NCBI RefSeq assembly: GCF_000377645.1
Contig: NZ_KB898471.1
Span: 186,001-250,000 of the forward strand
Source of the DNA: Thiomonas sp. FB-6
GTDB lineage: Bacteria > Pseudomonadota > Gammaproteobacteria > Burkholderiales > Burkholderiaceae_C
DNA: 64,000 bases
Direction of reading: 5' to 3'
In this document: in pieces, positions 32,462 to 40,289 of the stretch
Position numbering within the stretch: position 1 is the stretch's first letter
How the letters are laid out: each line of letters begins with the position of its first letter
The notes under the pieces: generated by a model
The model's input: only the letters and a program-made list of their open reading frames with translations
Told to the model about the DNA's origin: nothing
Database searches by the model: none
Translations under genes and position numbers: made by a program

Positions 32462-33133
32462 ATGAAAGCCGCCCACGTCGAAACCCTGTTCGCGCGCCTG
32501 CAGGCCGCCAATCCGCAGCCGGTCAGCGAACTGCATTACCGCAACTCCTTTGAACTGCTGGTGGCCGTGGTGCTGTCGGCGCAGGCCACCGACGCCGGCG
32601 TGAACAAGGCCACGCCGGCGCTGTTCGCCGCCGCGCCCACGCCGCAGGCCATGGCGCGGCTCGACGAGGACGCGGTGGCCGGCTACATCCGCACCATCGG
32701 GCTGTACCGCACCAAGGCACGCAACGTGCTGGCGCTGAGCCGCGCGCTGGTGGAATCGCACGCAGGGCAGGTGCCGTCGACCCGCGAGGCGCTGGAGGCC
32801 CTGCCCGGGGTGGGACGCAAGACCGCCAACGTGGTGCTCAACGTCGCCTTCGGGGAACCCACGCTGGCCGTCGACACCCACGTGCTGCGCGTGGCCAACC
32901 GGCTGGGCCTGGCCAGGTCGAGCAAGCCCCTGGAAGTGGAACAGGCCCTGCTCAAGCTGGTGCCCGCGGCCTACGCCCACGATGCCCACCACTGGCTGAT
33001 CCTGCATGGGCGCTACGTGTGCAAGGCCCGGCAGCCCGAATGCTGGCGCTGCGCGCTGGCCGACCTGTGCCCCTACAAGCCCAAGACCGCGCTGCCGGCG
33101 CGCAAGACCGCGGAGCGCGGGAGGCCGTCCTGA
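32462..33133 (+). CDS. nth: Endonuclease III
   Basis: A 223-residue DNA glycosylase/AP lyase for oxidised pyrimidines. The helix-hairpin-helix LPGVGRKTANVV holds the catalytic Lys; the catalytic Asp is in VDTHVLRVANRL. The 4Fe-4S cluster cysteines have the C-x6-C-x2-C-x5-C spacing (CKARQPECWRCALADLC). It follows the RnfB-like gene by 46 bases, and its stop codon overlaps the proposed CTG start of the next gene. Confidence 0.96.
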   Translation: MKAAHVETLFARLQAANPQPVSELHYRNSFELLVAVVLSAQATDAGVNKATPALFAAAPTPQAMARLDEDAVAGYIRTIGLYRTKARNVLALSRALVESHAGQVPSTREALEALPGVGRKTANVVLNVAFGEPTLAVDTHVLRVANRLGLARSSKPLEVEQALLKLVPAAYAHDAHHWLILHGRYVCKARQPECWRCALADLCPYKPKTALPARKTAERGRPS

Positions 33134-34062
33134 ACTCCGCCGGGCGGCCGGCGCGACCAGGCGCGGGCGCGGCCAGCCCGGCGCGCCGGCGCCTGCTGCT
33201 GCTCGGCGGCGCCCTGCTCGCCAGCCCCGCCGCGCGGGCCGCGCTCGGCGTGCGCGACGACACCGGGCAGGATCTGCGCCTGGCCCATCCCGCGCGGCGC
33301 ATCGTCGCGCTGTCGCCGCAACTGGTGGAGCTATGCCTGGCGGCGGGAGCGGGTTCGCGCCTGGTCGGCACCATCGGCGGGGCCCGGCTGCCCGCGGCGG
33401 TGGCCTCGCTGCCGCGCGTGGGTGACGCCTTCGGGCTGAACCTGGAAGCCCTGGCCATGCTGCGCCCCGATCTCGTGCTGGCCTGGCGTTCGGGCACGCC
33501 CCCGCGCCAGGCCGCGGCGCTGCGCCGCCTCGGGTTTCCCGTGTACTGGAGCGAAATCCGCGACCTGCGCGACGTCGGCGAGACGGTGCTGCGCATCGGC
33601 GAACTGGCCGGCACGGCCGCCCAGGCCCGCGCCTGGGCCGAGGACTACGCGCGCCGGCTGCGCGCGCTGCGCGAACGCGCCCACGCGGGCGGCGCGGCCC
33701 CGGTCCGCGTGTTCTTCCAGGCCTGGCCCGCCCCGCTGATGACCATCGGCGGCGGACAGGCGATCGACCGCGCGATCCGGCTGTGCGGCGGCATCAACGT
33801 GTTCGGGGATCTGCGCGCGCCGGCCGCCCAGGTCAGCCGCGAGGCGGTGCTGGCGCGCGACCCGCAACTCATCGTGGCGGCCAGCCCCGACCCGCGCGCG
33901 CTGCAGGCCTGGCAGGCCTTCGCGCAACTGTCCGCGGTGCGCCACCGGCGCCTGGTGCTGCTGGACCCGGACGGACTGCCCCGCATGGGCACCGGCACCA
34001 TCGCCGCCGTGGAGCAGCTGTGCCGGGTGATCGACGCGAGCCGCGGAGCCGCGGCGCGCTGA
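33130..34062 (+). CDS. Periplasmic substrate-binding protein, BtuF-like (class III ABC importer)
   Basis: A ~310-residue helical-backbone binding protein. A Tat-like or Sec signal (RRRLLLLGGALLAS, then AARA) precedes the mature part, which begins the typical RIVALSPQLVELCLAAGAGSRLVG fold. The likely start is CTG at 33130: a near-perfect GGGAGG (33119-33124) lies five bases upstream and CTGA overlaps the nth stop. Upstream in-frame ATG/GTG codons (33040, 33019) lie deep inside nth without a ribosome site. It is convergent with the cognate ATPase and permease genes. The substrate is probably cobalamin or an iron chelate. Confidence 0.83.
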   Translation: MNSAGRPARPGAGAASPARRRLLLLGGALLASPAARAALGVRDDTGQDLRLAHPARRIVALSPQLVELCLAAGAGSRLVGTIGGARLPAAVASLPRVGDAFGLNLEALAMLRPDLVLAWRSGTPPRQAAALRRLGFPVYWSEIRDLRDVGETVLRIGELAGTAAQARAWAEDYARRLRALRERAHAGGAAPVRVFFQAWPAPLMTIGGGQAIDRAIRLCGGINVFGDLRAPAAQVSREAVLARDPQLIVAASPDPRALQAWQAFAQLSAVRHRRLVLLDPDGLPRMGTGTIAAVEQLCRVIDASRGAAAR

Positions 34063-34091
34063 AGCCGCGCGAAGTTTCCCGATTCGCCGCT

Positions 34092-34850
34092 TCAGTCCCC
34101 CGCGATCCACAGGTCGGCGCGGCCGGGCCTGGCGATGCGTTGCCAGGCGCAGCCGTAGGCCCGGCCCAGCGTGTCCTCGCACAGCACCCGCGAGGCCTCG
34201 CCGGCCGTCCACGCGCCGTCGGGCAGCAGCGCCAGCACATGCGTGGCCAGCGCCGCCACCCAGTTCAGGTCGTGGGCGCTGAACACCAGCGCGCGCGGGC
34301 CGTCCGGCGCCAGGTGCAGGCCCAGCAGCTTCGCCAGGCTCGCCTGGTGGCGAGGGTCCTGGAAACTGACGGGTTCGTCGAGCAGCAGCAGCGCGGTGTC
34401 CTGCGCCAGCACCTGCGCCAGCGCCACCCGCTGGCGTTCGCCGGAGGACAGGCGCAGCAACGAGCGGCGTGCCAGCGCCAGCGCGTCCACGGCCTGCAGC
34501 CAGTGCAGCGCGCGCTGCTCGTCGGGCTCGCGCTGCCCCAGCATCAGCGCGTCCAGCACCGAGATGCCGAAACGGTCGTGGGGCTGCGCCGGCATGTACG
34601 CGCGCAGCCGGGCCAGGCGCGCCGGGGAGACGCGCGCCAAGGCCTCGCCCGCCAGCTCCACCGTCGCGCCATGCGGCTCGAGCAGCCCGGCCAGCAGGCG
34701 CAGCAGCGTGGACTTGCCGGCGCCGTTGCGCCCGATGAGGGCCCAGCGCTGCCCGGGCTGCACGTCCAGGCGCGGTTCGCGCACCAGGCATTGCGAACCT
34801 GCGCGCAACTCCGCGGCGCGCAGGCGCAGCAGCGCGGCGCCGTCCCTCAC
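34092..34850 (-). CDS. ABC transporter ATP-binding protein, BtuD/FecE-like
   Basis: A 252-residue ATPase with Walker A (LIGRNGAGKST), signature motif (RLSSGERQRVALAQ), Walker B (ALLLLDEP) and the H-loop (VFSAHDLNW). It energises import by the adjacent FecCD-type permease; their reading frames overlap by four bases. The gene is convergent with the binding-protein gene. Vitamin B12 or ferric siderophore are the likely substrates; no cobalamin riboswitch was seen. Confidence 0.88.
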   Translation of the reverse strand: MRDGAALLRLRAAELRAGSQCLVREPRLDVQPGQRWALIGRNGAGKSTLLRLLAGLLEPHGATVELAGEALARVSPARLARLRAYMPAQPHDRFGISVLDALMLGQREPDEQRALHWLQAVDALALARRSLLRLSSGERQRVALAQVLAQDTALLLLDEPVSFQDPRHQASLAKLLGLHLAPDGPRALVFSAHDLNWVAALATHVLALLPDGAWTAGEASRVLCEDTLGRAYGCAWQRIARPGRADLWIAGD

Positions 34851-35824
34851 GCCTGCCCCCGCAGCAACAGGGCCACGAACACCGGCGCGCCGACCAGCGC
34901 CGTGATCGCGCCCACCGGCAGTTCATAGGGCATGGCCACGCCCCGCGCAAGAGCATCCGCGCCCAGCAGCAAGGCGGCGCCCAGCATCGGCGCCGCCCAG
35001 GCCTGCTGGTGCATGCGCTGCACGCCGCGCAGGCGCAGTGCCTGCGGAACCACCAGCCCGACGAAACCGATGGCCCCGGCCTGCGAGACGGCCGCCGCCG
35101 TGGCCAGCGCCGCCGCCAGCACCAGGCCCAGGCGCAGGCGCTGCAGCGGCTCGCCCAGCAGCCAGGCCTGCTCGCCGCCCAGCGCCACGCGGTCCAGGCG
35201 CCGCGCGCCCGCGCGCAGCAGTAGCGCCAGCAGGGCGGCCAGCATGCACAGGTAAGCTCCACGCGTGGCCCCCGACAGGTCGCCCACCAGCCAGAACACG
35301 GCGCCGCGCAGACTGTGCTCGGGCACCAGCGCGAGGGTCAGCGTCGAGCAGGCGCCGAACACCGCCGACAGCATGGCACCGATCAGGATCAGTTGCGCCG
35401 GCGCCTGCTCGTCGGTGGCGGCCAGCGCGCGCCGGCCGAGCAGCAGCAACAGCCCCAGCGCGGCCAGCGCGCCGAGCAGGCTGCCCAGGCCCAGCAGGCC
35501 GCCAAAGCTCACCAGCATGAGCAGCGCGCCCAGTCCGGCGCCGCCGGAGGCGCCCAGCACGTAGGGGTCGGCCAGCGGATTGCGCAGCAGCAGTTGCATC
35601 ACCAGGCCGGCCTGCGCCAGCAGCGCGCCCACCCCCGCCGCGGCCAGGGCGCGCGGCAGGCGCAGCTCGCGCACCAGCGGCCACGACCAGCCGGCAGCCC
35701 CCACCCCGAGCTCCAGCGCCAGCATGGCCAGCAGCAGCAGGCCCAGCAGCAGCGCCAGCGCCGCGCTGCGCGCGGGGCGCGGTGCGACCTCGTGCGGACC
35801 GGGAAAGGCGGCGGGCAGCTTCAT
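34847..35824 (-). CDS. ABC transporter permease, FecCD/BtuC family
   Basis: A 325-residue membrane protein with about ten hydrophobic helices. Family signatures are RLPRALAAAGVGALLAQAGLVMQLLLRNPLADPYVLG in sections near residues 55-90 and GAIGFVGLVVPQALRL near the end. It forms the translocation pore for a BtuF-like binding protein. It is transcribed with the downstream ATPase gene and divergently from the zapB-like gene. Confidence 0.9.
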   Translation of the reverse strand: MKLPAAFPGPHEVAPRPARSAALALLLGLLLLAMLALELGVGAAGWSWPLVRELRLPRALAAAGVGALLAQAGLVMQLLLRNPLADPYVLGASGGAGLGALLMLVSFGGLLGLGSLLGALAALGLLLLLGRRALAATDEQAPAQLILIGAMLSAVFGACSTLTLALVPEHSLRGAVFWLVGDLSGATRGAYLCMLAALLALLLRAGARRLDRVALGGEQAWLLGEPLQRLRLGLVLAAALATAAAVSQAGAIGFVGLVVPQALRLRGVQRMHQQAWAAPMLGAALLLGADALARGVAMPYELPVGAITALVGAPVFVALLLRGQA

Positions 35825-35931
35825 GGGGTGGTGGCGCAGGGTTCGGCGGGGAGTTCAACGGAATCGGGCAGGCGGCGGACCCGCATCCGGGGAACGCTTT
35901 GCGCCGCGCCCCACACTATAGAATCGGCGCC

Positions 35932-36171
35932 ATGAACCCTGCCGCCGATTGGAGCGCACAGCTCGACGACATCCAGGCCAAGGTCGAACGCCTGGCGCTG
36001 CGCCATGCCGAAGCCGGGCGCACGCACGCGCTGCTGCAGCAGCGCGTGCAGCAACTGGAGACCGAGCGCGACAGCCTGCGCCAGCGCCTGAGCGAGGCCC
36101 GCGTGCGGGTGGACCAGTTGCTGGCGCGCCTGCAGGGCCCGCAGGACGGCCAGGCCGCGGAGGGCCGCTGA
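35932..36171 (+). CDS. ZapB-like coiled-coil protein
   Basis: A 79-residue, almost entirely coiled-coil protein (heptads across WSAQLDDIQAKVERLALRH, LLQQRVQQLETERDSLRQRL and ARVRVDQLLARL). It immediately precedes zapA, with TGATG overlap, as do TIGR02449/DUF904-type proteins in many proteobacteria. A role in Z-ring assembly is inferred from structure and linkage only. Confidence 0.75.
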   Translation: MNPAADWSAQLDDIQAKVERLALRHAEAGRTHALLQQRVQQLETERDSLRQRLSEARVRVDQLLARLQGPQDGQAAEGR

Positions 36172-36494
36172 TGGGCGCGCCGACCACCACCACGCTGGAA
36201 GTCAGCATCATGGGCCAGAGCTACGTGCTGGCCTGCCACGACGGCGAGCAGGAGGCCTTGCGCCAGGCCGTGGCCGAGGTGGACCGCGAGATGTGCAGCA
36301 TCCGCGACCTCGGGCGCATCCGCGCGCGCGAACGCATCGCCGTGCTGGCGGCGCTGAACCTCGCGCACGCCAAGCTCACGGGGGGCACGGCGCAGCCGGG
36401 TGCCGCGCCCGCGCCGGCCGAGCTCGGCGCCCGCCTGCAGCGCCTGCAGCAGCGCCTGGACGCCGCGCTGGACGAGGACGGCCAGCTGTTGTGA
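36171..36494 (+). CDS. zapA: Cell division protein ZapA
   Basis: A 107-residue ZapA. The N-terminal globular part TTLEVSIMGQSYVLACHDGEQEALRQAV is followed by REMCSIRD and the RIAVLAALNLAHAKL helix, then a coiled-coil tail. ZapA crosslinks FtsZ filaments. The start ATG overlaps the preceding stop. A 6S RNA gene follows, the standard zapA-ssrS linkage. Confidence 0.9.
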   Translation: MGAPTTTTLEVSIMGQSYVLACHDGEQEALRQAVAEVDREMCSIRDLGRIRARERIAVLAALNLAHAKLTGGTAQPGAAPAPAELGARLQRLQQRLDAALDEDGQLL

Positions 36495-36533
36495 GCGAAG
36501 CACGGGGGCCGCACCCGCGAAGCCCCGGGCCGC

Positions 36534-36539
36534 TACAAT
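36534..36539 (+). promoter_or_regulatory. -10 element of the 6S RNA promoter
   Basis: TACAAT lies seven to eight bases before the proposed 5' end of the 6S RNA. It matches the sigma-70 -10 consensus (TATAAT) at five of six positions in a very GC-rich context. No strong -35 hexamer was seen. Confidence 0.6.
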
Positions 36540-36545
36540 AGCCAC

Positions 36546-36719
36546 TGTCTGCCTGGCTGCGCCGATCAGGCATTTCTTGAACCGATGCGCTGTGCCTCGG
36601 GCCTGGAAGATTCCACGTGGGCGCGAAGTGTCTCGCGCAGACGCTCCCGAAGCGTGGTGACCTAGCCCACCTGTCCCGGAAGGGTTCAGGGATCCACGGT
36701 CGGCGCGGTTCGGGCAGAC
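36546..36719 (+). ncRNA. ssrS: 6S RNA
   Basis: About 174 bases between zapA and the next gene fold into a long, imperfect rod. The ends pair as GTCTGCC (36547-36553) with GGCAGAC, and then GCGCCGA with TCGGCGC after internal loops. The middle holds a large bubble between inner stems, as in 6S RNAs that mimic an open promoter and bind RNA polymerase-sigma70. Position downstream of zapA and the sharp -10 element support the call. No open reading frame accounts for the region. Exact ends are approximate. Confidence 0.82.
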
Positions 36720-36840
36720 GCCCCCTTCCCGCGAGCGCCCTTGCGGCGGCGCCGCCTCACCGCGGCGTCATCGCCGTTTGTCCGCACCTGGTCCGCCGGT
36801 TCGCAGCACGGACCGGCACCGCCCTGCCCCACCCTACGCC

Positions 36841-37683
36841 ATGCCCGTCGCCTTCCTGCTCGAACTCATGCTGCTGGGTTCCTTCACCGGTTGTTTCGCG
36901 GGCATGCTCGGGCTGGGCGGCGGCATGCTGCTGGTGCCGTTCCTCACCTTCATGTTCACCTACCAGCGCTTCCCGCCCGAGCTGGTCGTGCACATGGCCA
37001 TCGCGACCTCGCTGACCACCATCGTGTTCACCGCCTCGTCCAGCGTGCGCATGCACCACAAGCGCGGCGCGGTGCAATGGCGCACCGTGCGCTGGCTGGG
37101 CCTGGGCGCGCTGCTGGGCACCTTCATTGGCGCGCATGTGGCCAGCCGGCTGCACGCCAGCTGGCTGGCGCTGTTCTTCGGCGGCTTCGTCGGGCTGTCG
37201 GCTGTGCGCATGTTCCGCGGCGCCAGGCCGGACGCCGCGCAGGCGCCCGAACAGCGCCTGCCCTCGGCCTCGCTGGTGCTGGCGGCCGGCGGCGGCATCG
37301 GTGCCATCTCCTCGGTGCTGGGCGCCGGCGGCGGCTTCCTGACCGTGCCCTTCCTGCGCTGGAGGGGCGTGCCCATGCGCACCGCCGTGGGCACCAGCGC
37401 CGCCACCGGGCTGCTGATCGCCATCGGCGGGCTTCTGGGCTACGTTTCGGCCGGACTGGGCGCGCAGGGCCTGCCGCCCTACTCCATGGGCTACGTGTAC
37501 GTGCCGGCGCTGCTGGCCTGTTCGGCCACCAGCGTGATCTCGGCCCCGCTGGGGGCCAGCCTCACCCACCGCCTGCCGGTGCACGTGCTGCAACGCGTGT
37601 TCTCGCTGCTGCTGCTGGGCCTGGCCAGCTACATGTTCTACAAGGGACTGCAGCAGATGGGCTGGGTGCCGGTGCGGGCCTGA
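36841..37683 (+). CDS. TauE/SafE family membrane transporter
   Basis: A 280-residue integral membrane protein with roughly eight hydrophobic segments and two GLGGG/GAGGGF half-repeats (AGMLGLGGGMLLVPFL and SVLGAGGGFLTVPFL), the mark of the sulfite/organosulfonate exporter family (PF01925). The transported anion is not evident. It follows the 6S RNA and ends five bases before the PIN gene. Confidence 0.9.
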   Translation: MPVAFLLELMLLGSFTGCFAGMLGLGGGMLLVPFLTFMFTYQRFPPELVVHMAIATSLTTIVFTASSSVRMHHKRGAVQWRTVRWLGLGALLGTFIGAHVASRLHASWLALFFGGFVGLSAVRMFRGARPDAAQAPEQRLPSASLVLAAGGGIGAISSVLGAGGGFLTVPFLRWRGVPMRTAVGTSAATGLLIAIGGLLGYVSAGLGAQGLPPYSMGYVYVPALLACSATSVISAPLGASLTHRLPVHVLQRVFSLLLLGLASYMFYKGLQQMGWVPVRA

Positions 37684-37688
37684 GCGCC

Positions 37689-38153
37689 ATGACCCCGGCC
37701 TGCACGCAGGCGCCGGGCGGCACCCTGCACTGGGTGCTGGACACCAACGTGGTGCTCGACTGGCTGGTGTTCGCCGACGCCCACATGGAGGCGGCCGCCG
37801 CCTGGCTGCACGAGGGGCGCGCGCGCTGGCTGCACACCCCGGCCATGCTCGAGGAACTGTTCGACGTGGTGTCGCGCGAGCAGGTGCTGCGCCGCGCCGG
37901 CGCCGATGCCGCCGCGCTGGGCCGCCGCGTGCGCCAGGCCGCGCAGGACCACGGCCTGCTGCTGCCCGAGGCGCCGGCCTGCGCGTGGCGCTGCGCCGAC
38001 CCCGACGACCAGATGTTCATCGACCTCGCCGCGCATGCGCGGGCGCAATGCCTGCTCACGCGCGACAAGGCCCTGCTGGCGCTGGCCCCGCGCTGCTCGG
38101 CGCCGGGCCTGCGCATCCTGCGCCCGGCCGAGCTCGGCCCGTTGCAGGCATGA
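37689..38153 (+). CDS. PIN domain protein, putative toxin-type ribonuclease
   Basis: A 154-residue PIN protein of the TIGR00305/PF13470 group. The metal-binding acidic residues are in VLDTNVVLDWL, a central Glu-rich stretch (MLEELFDVV) and DPDDQMFIDLA, with LLTRDKALLAL near the end. Many relatives are labelled toxin components, but no antitoxin-like small gene is adjacent, and a housekeeping RNase role is equally possible. It is likely co-transcribed with the TauE-type gene. Confidence 0.85.
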   Translation: MTPACTQAPGGTLHWVLDTNVVLDWLVFADAHMEAAAAWLHEGRARWLHTPAMLEELFDVVSREQVLRRAGADAAALGRRVRQAAQDHGLLLPEAPACAWRCADPDDQMFIDLAAHARAQCLLTRDKALLALAPRCSAPGLRILRPAELGPLQA

Positions 38154-38196
38154 CGGGCCGCGCGCTCGCTGCGCGCGTCCTCGCCCGCCGCAAGCC

Positions 38197-39006
38197 TCAG
38201 GCGCCGGCCGGCATGGGCTGGCGCAGAGACCACACGATCAGCCCGATGCCGAGCAGGATCAGCGGAATCGACAACAACTGGCCCATGGTGGCGCCGAACC
38301 ACAGGTAGCCGAGAAAGGCGTCGGGCTGGCGGAAGAATTCGGCGGTGAACCGCGCCAGGCCGTAGCCCAGCGCGAACCAGCCGGCGATGAAACCGCGCGG
38401 ACGCGGCCTGGAACGCAGCCACCACAGCAGCGCGAACAGCACCACGCCTTCCAGGGCCAGCTCGTAGAGCTCGGAGGGGTAGCGCGGCACCAGCGAGCCC
38501 GACTCCGGATAGATCATCGCACCGGGCCACCAGGCAGGCGCCGCGCGCCCCCACAGCTCGCCGTTGATGAAATTGCCCATGCGCCCGAAGGCGATGCCGG
38601 GCGGGATCATCGGCGCGATGAAATCCACCAGTTCCAGCCAGCCCACGCGGCGCTTGCGCGCGAACCACCAGGCGGCCACCAGCACGCCCAGCAAGCCGCC
38701 GTGGAAGGACATGCCGCCGTCCCAGACCGCGGCGATCTGCGAGGGATGGGAAAAATAGTAGGCGGGCTGGTAGAACAGCACGTAGCCCAGGCGTCCGCCG
38801 AGGATCACCCCCAGCACGCCGGCGAACAGCATGTCCTCGATGTCGCGGGTGGTCCAGCCGTAGGCGGCGTAGGGCGGGTCCTTCAGGCGCAGCCGGGCCA
38901 GCAGCCAGAAGCTGATGAAGCCCAGCAGGTACATGATGCCGTACCAGTGCACCTGCAGGGGACCGACACGAAAGGCGATGGGATTGAAATCGGGATGGAC
39001 GAGCAT
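38197..39006 (-). CDS. lgt: Prolipoprotein diacylglyceryl transferase
   Basis: A 269-residue polytopic membrane enzyme that transfers diacylglycerol from phosphatidylglycerol to the lipobox cysteine of prolipoproteins. It shows HWYGIMYLLGF, GGRLGYVLFY, MSFHGGLLGV and the signature GRMGNFINGELWG. The start MLVHPDFNPIAFRVG is typical. Confidence 0.96.
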   Translation of the reverse strand: MLVHPDFNPIAFRVGPLQVHWYGIMYLLGFISFWLLARLRLKDPPYAAYGWTTRDIEDMLFAGVLGVILGGRLGYVLFYQPAYYFSHPSQIAAVWDGGMSFHGGLLGVLVAAWWFARKRRVGWLELVDFIAPMIPPGIAFGRMGNFINGELWGRAAPAWWPGAMIYPESGSLVPRYPSELYELALEGVVLFALLWWLRSRPRPRGFIAGWFALGYGLARFTAEFFRQPDAFLGYLWFGATMGQLLSIPLILLGIGLIVWSLRQPMPAGA

Positions 39007-39065
39007 GGCAGGGAGTGTACGGCCGAGCCGCCGCCGCCCCCCGCGCCTGACGGCGTGAAGCCAGG

Positions 39066-40289
39066 CTATTCGAATCGCTCGGGCAGCAACTGCCCGTCGC
39101 GGCCGAGCCGGTAGGCCCGGATGGTGTTCGAAAGGTAGTCCAGGCTGTAGAACAGGTCGGTGCCGGGCATCGCCTTGATCTGGATGGGCCCGGGCCCGGT
39201 GGCCACGCTCGGCGGCGACAGCGGGCTGAGCACCCCGCAGGCATCGACGCGGTACATCGAGACGTCGTTGCTCTGGTAGTTCGCCTCGAAGGCGTGGGCC
39301 TTGTCCTCGCTCAGCGCCAGGAAGGTGTTGGGCATCACGCCGGTGGGCACCGGCGCGGCGCACTGCTCGAGCCGGGCATGGCCGGCGTCGACCCGCAGCC
39401 TGAGCTGAAAAATGGCGTTCACGCCCCCGGCAAGGGCGTAGAAAAGCTCCCTGCCGGGAAAGGGCTGCGCGAAGAAGGGCTCGATCAGCCCGGGGGCCTC
39501 GAAATTCTGCACCAGGCTCAGTTCGCCGCTGCCCTGCTGCGCCTCGAACAGTTGCAGGCGATTCGCGGCCTGGTTGTTGACCACCGCGTAGTGCCCCTCG
39601 GAGTCGAAAAACAGACCCACCGGCATCGGCCCGGTCTCGACCATGGAGCGAAAATCCAGCCGGCCGGTTTCGGCCTCGATCTCGAACACCAGGACCCGGC
39701 TCGAACGGTACATCGTGACATAGGCGCGGATATTCTCCGGGCCGAGGGTAATGACATAGGGATACAGACCGGCGCCGGGAATGCCGGACAAATCGACGGT
39801 ATCCACCCAGCGCAACCCGCCGGTGGCGGGCTCGAAGGCGAATTGCGCGATGGAGTTGCTCGCGGCATTCGGCAGGTACAGCATGCGTCCGGACGCGTCG
39901 AAGGACGCTCCGAAGGTCGGCTGCCTGCCCTCGCTGGACACGGAGCCGAAGCTGAGCATGCGGCCGTCGCGGGGATCGGTACGGTACAGGATGATGTCGT
40001 TGGCATGCCGCGCCGGCACGTAGGCGTAGGGGGCCTGGGGGTGGAACACCAGGGCCGCCGGGGCTGCCGGGGTGGTGATCACGTTGGTGCCGGGGATCGG
40101 GCCGTACTGCGGTGCATGGGCCGGGCCCGCCGGCGTCTGCGCGGCCGACCCCGCCGCGCCCGGCCAGGCGGCCATGCCGAGCATGCCGCAGGCCCCTCGA
40201 AGCCAGGCACGGCGCCGCGCATCGGGGCGATTCGGATCGGAGCGGACAGAAAATGCTCCACGGGCTGATGTTCGAGGGTCCGGAAACAT
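39066..40289 (-). CDS. Tat-exported YncE-like beta-propeller (lactonase-like) protein
   Basis: A 407-residue protein with a twin-arginine-type leader (ARRRAWLRGACGMLGMAAW) and a likely cleavage near GSAAQ. The mature part has repeated blades of the pattern P-x-G-x-x-A-(Y/F)-V followed by D/G-rich turns (AYAYVPARHANDIILY, GRMLYLPNAASNSIAQF, AYVTMYRSSRVLVFE), as in YncE/6-phosphogluconolactonase-like seven-bladed propellers. The ligand or activity is unknown. It is divergent from the aerolysin-like gene 230 bases away. Codon use is slightly less GC-biased than in flanking genes, so acquisition by transfer is plausible. Confidence 0.78.
   Translation of the reverse strand: MFPDPRTSARGAFSVRSDPNRPDARRRAWLRGACGMLGMAAWPGAAGSAAQTPAGPAHAPQYGPIPGTNVITTPAAPAALVFHPQAPYAYVPARHANDIILYRTDPRDGRMLSFGSVSSEGRQPTFGASFDASGRMLYLPNAASNSIAQFAFEPATGGLRWVDTVDLSGIPGAGLYPYVITLGPENIRAYVTMYRSSRVLVFEIEAETGRLDFRSMVETGPMPVGLFFDSEGHYAVVNNQAANRLQLFEAQQGSGELSLVQNFEAPGLIEPFFAQPFPGRELFYALAGGVNAIFQLRLRVDAGHARLEQCAAPVPTGVMPNTFLALSEDKAHAFEANYQSNDVSMYRVDACGVLSPLSPPSVATGPGPIQIKAMPGTDLFYSLDYLSNTIRAYRLGRDGQLLPERFE

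Noticed and set aside
35825-35931. Cobalamin riboswitch upstream of the BtuC-like gene
   Set aside because: The leader is too short and shows no B12-box-like sequence; the importer's substrate therefore stays open.
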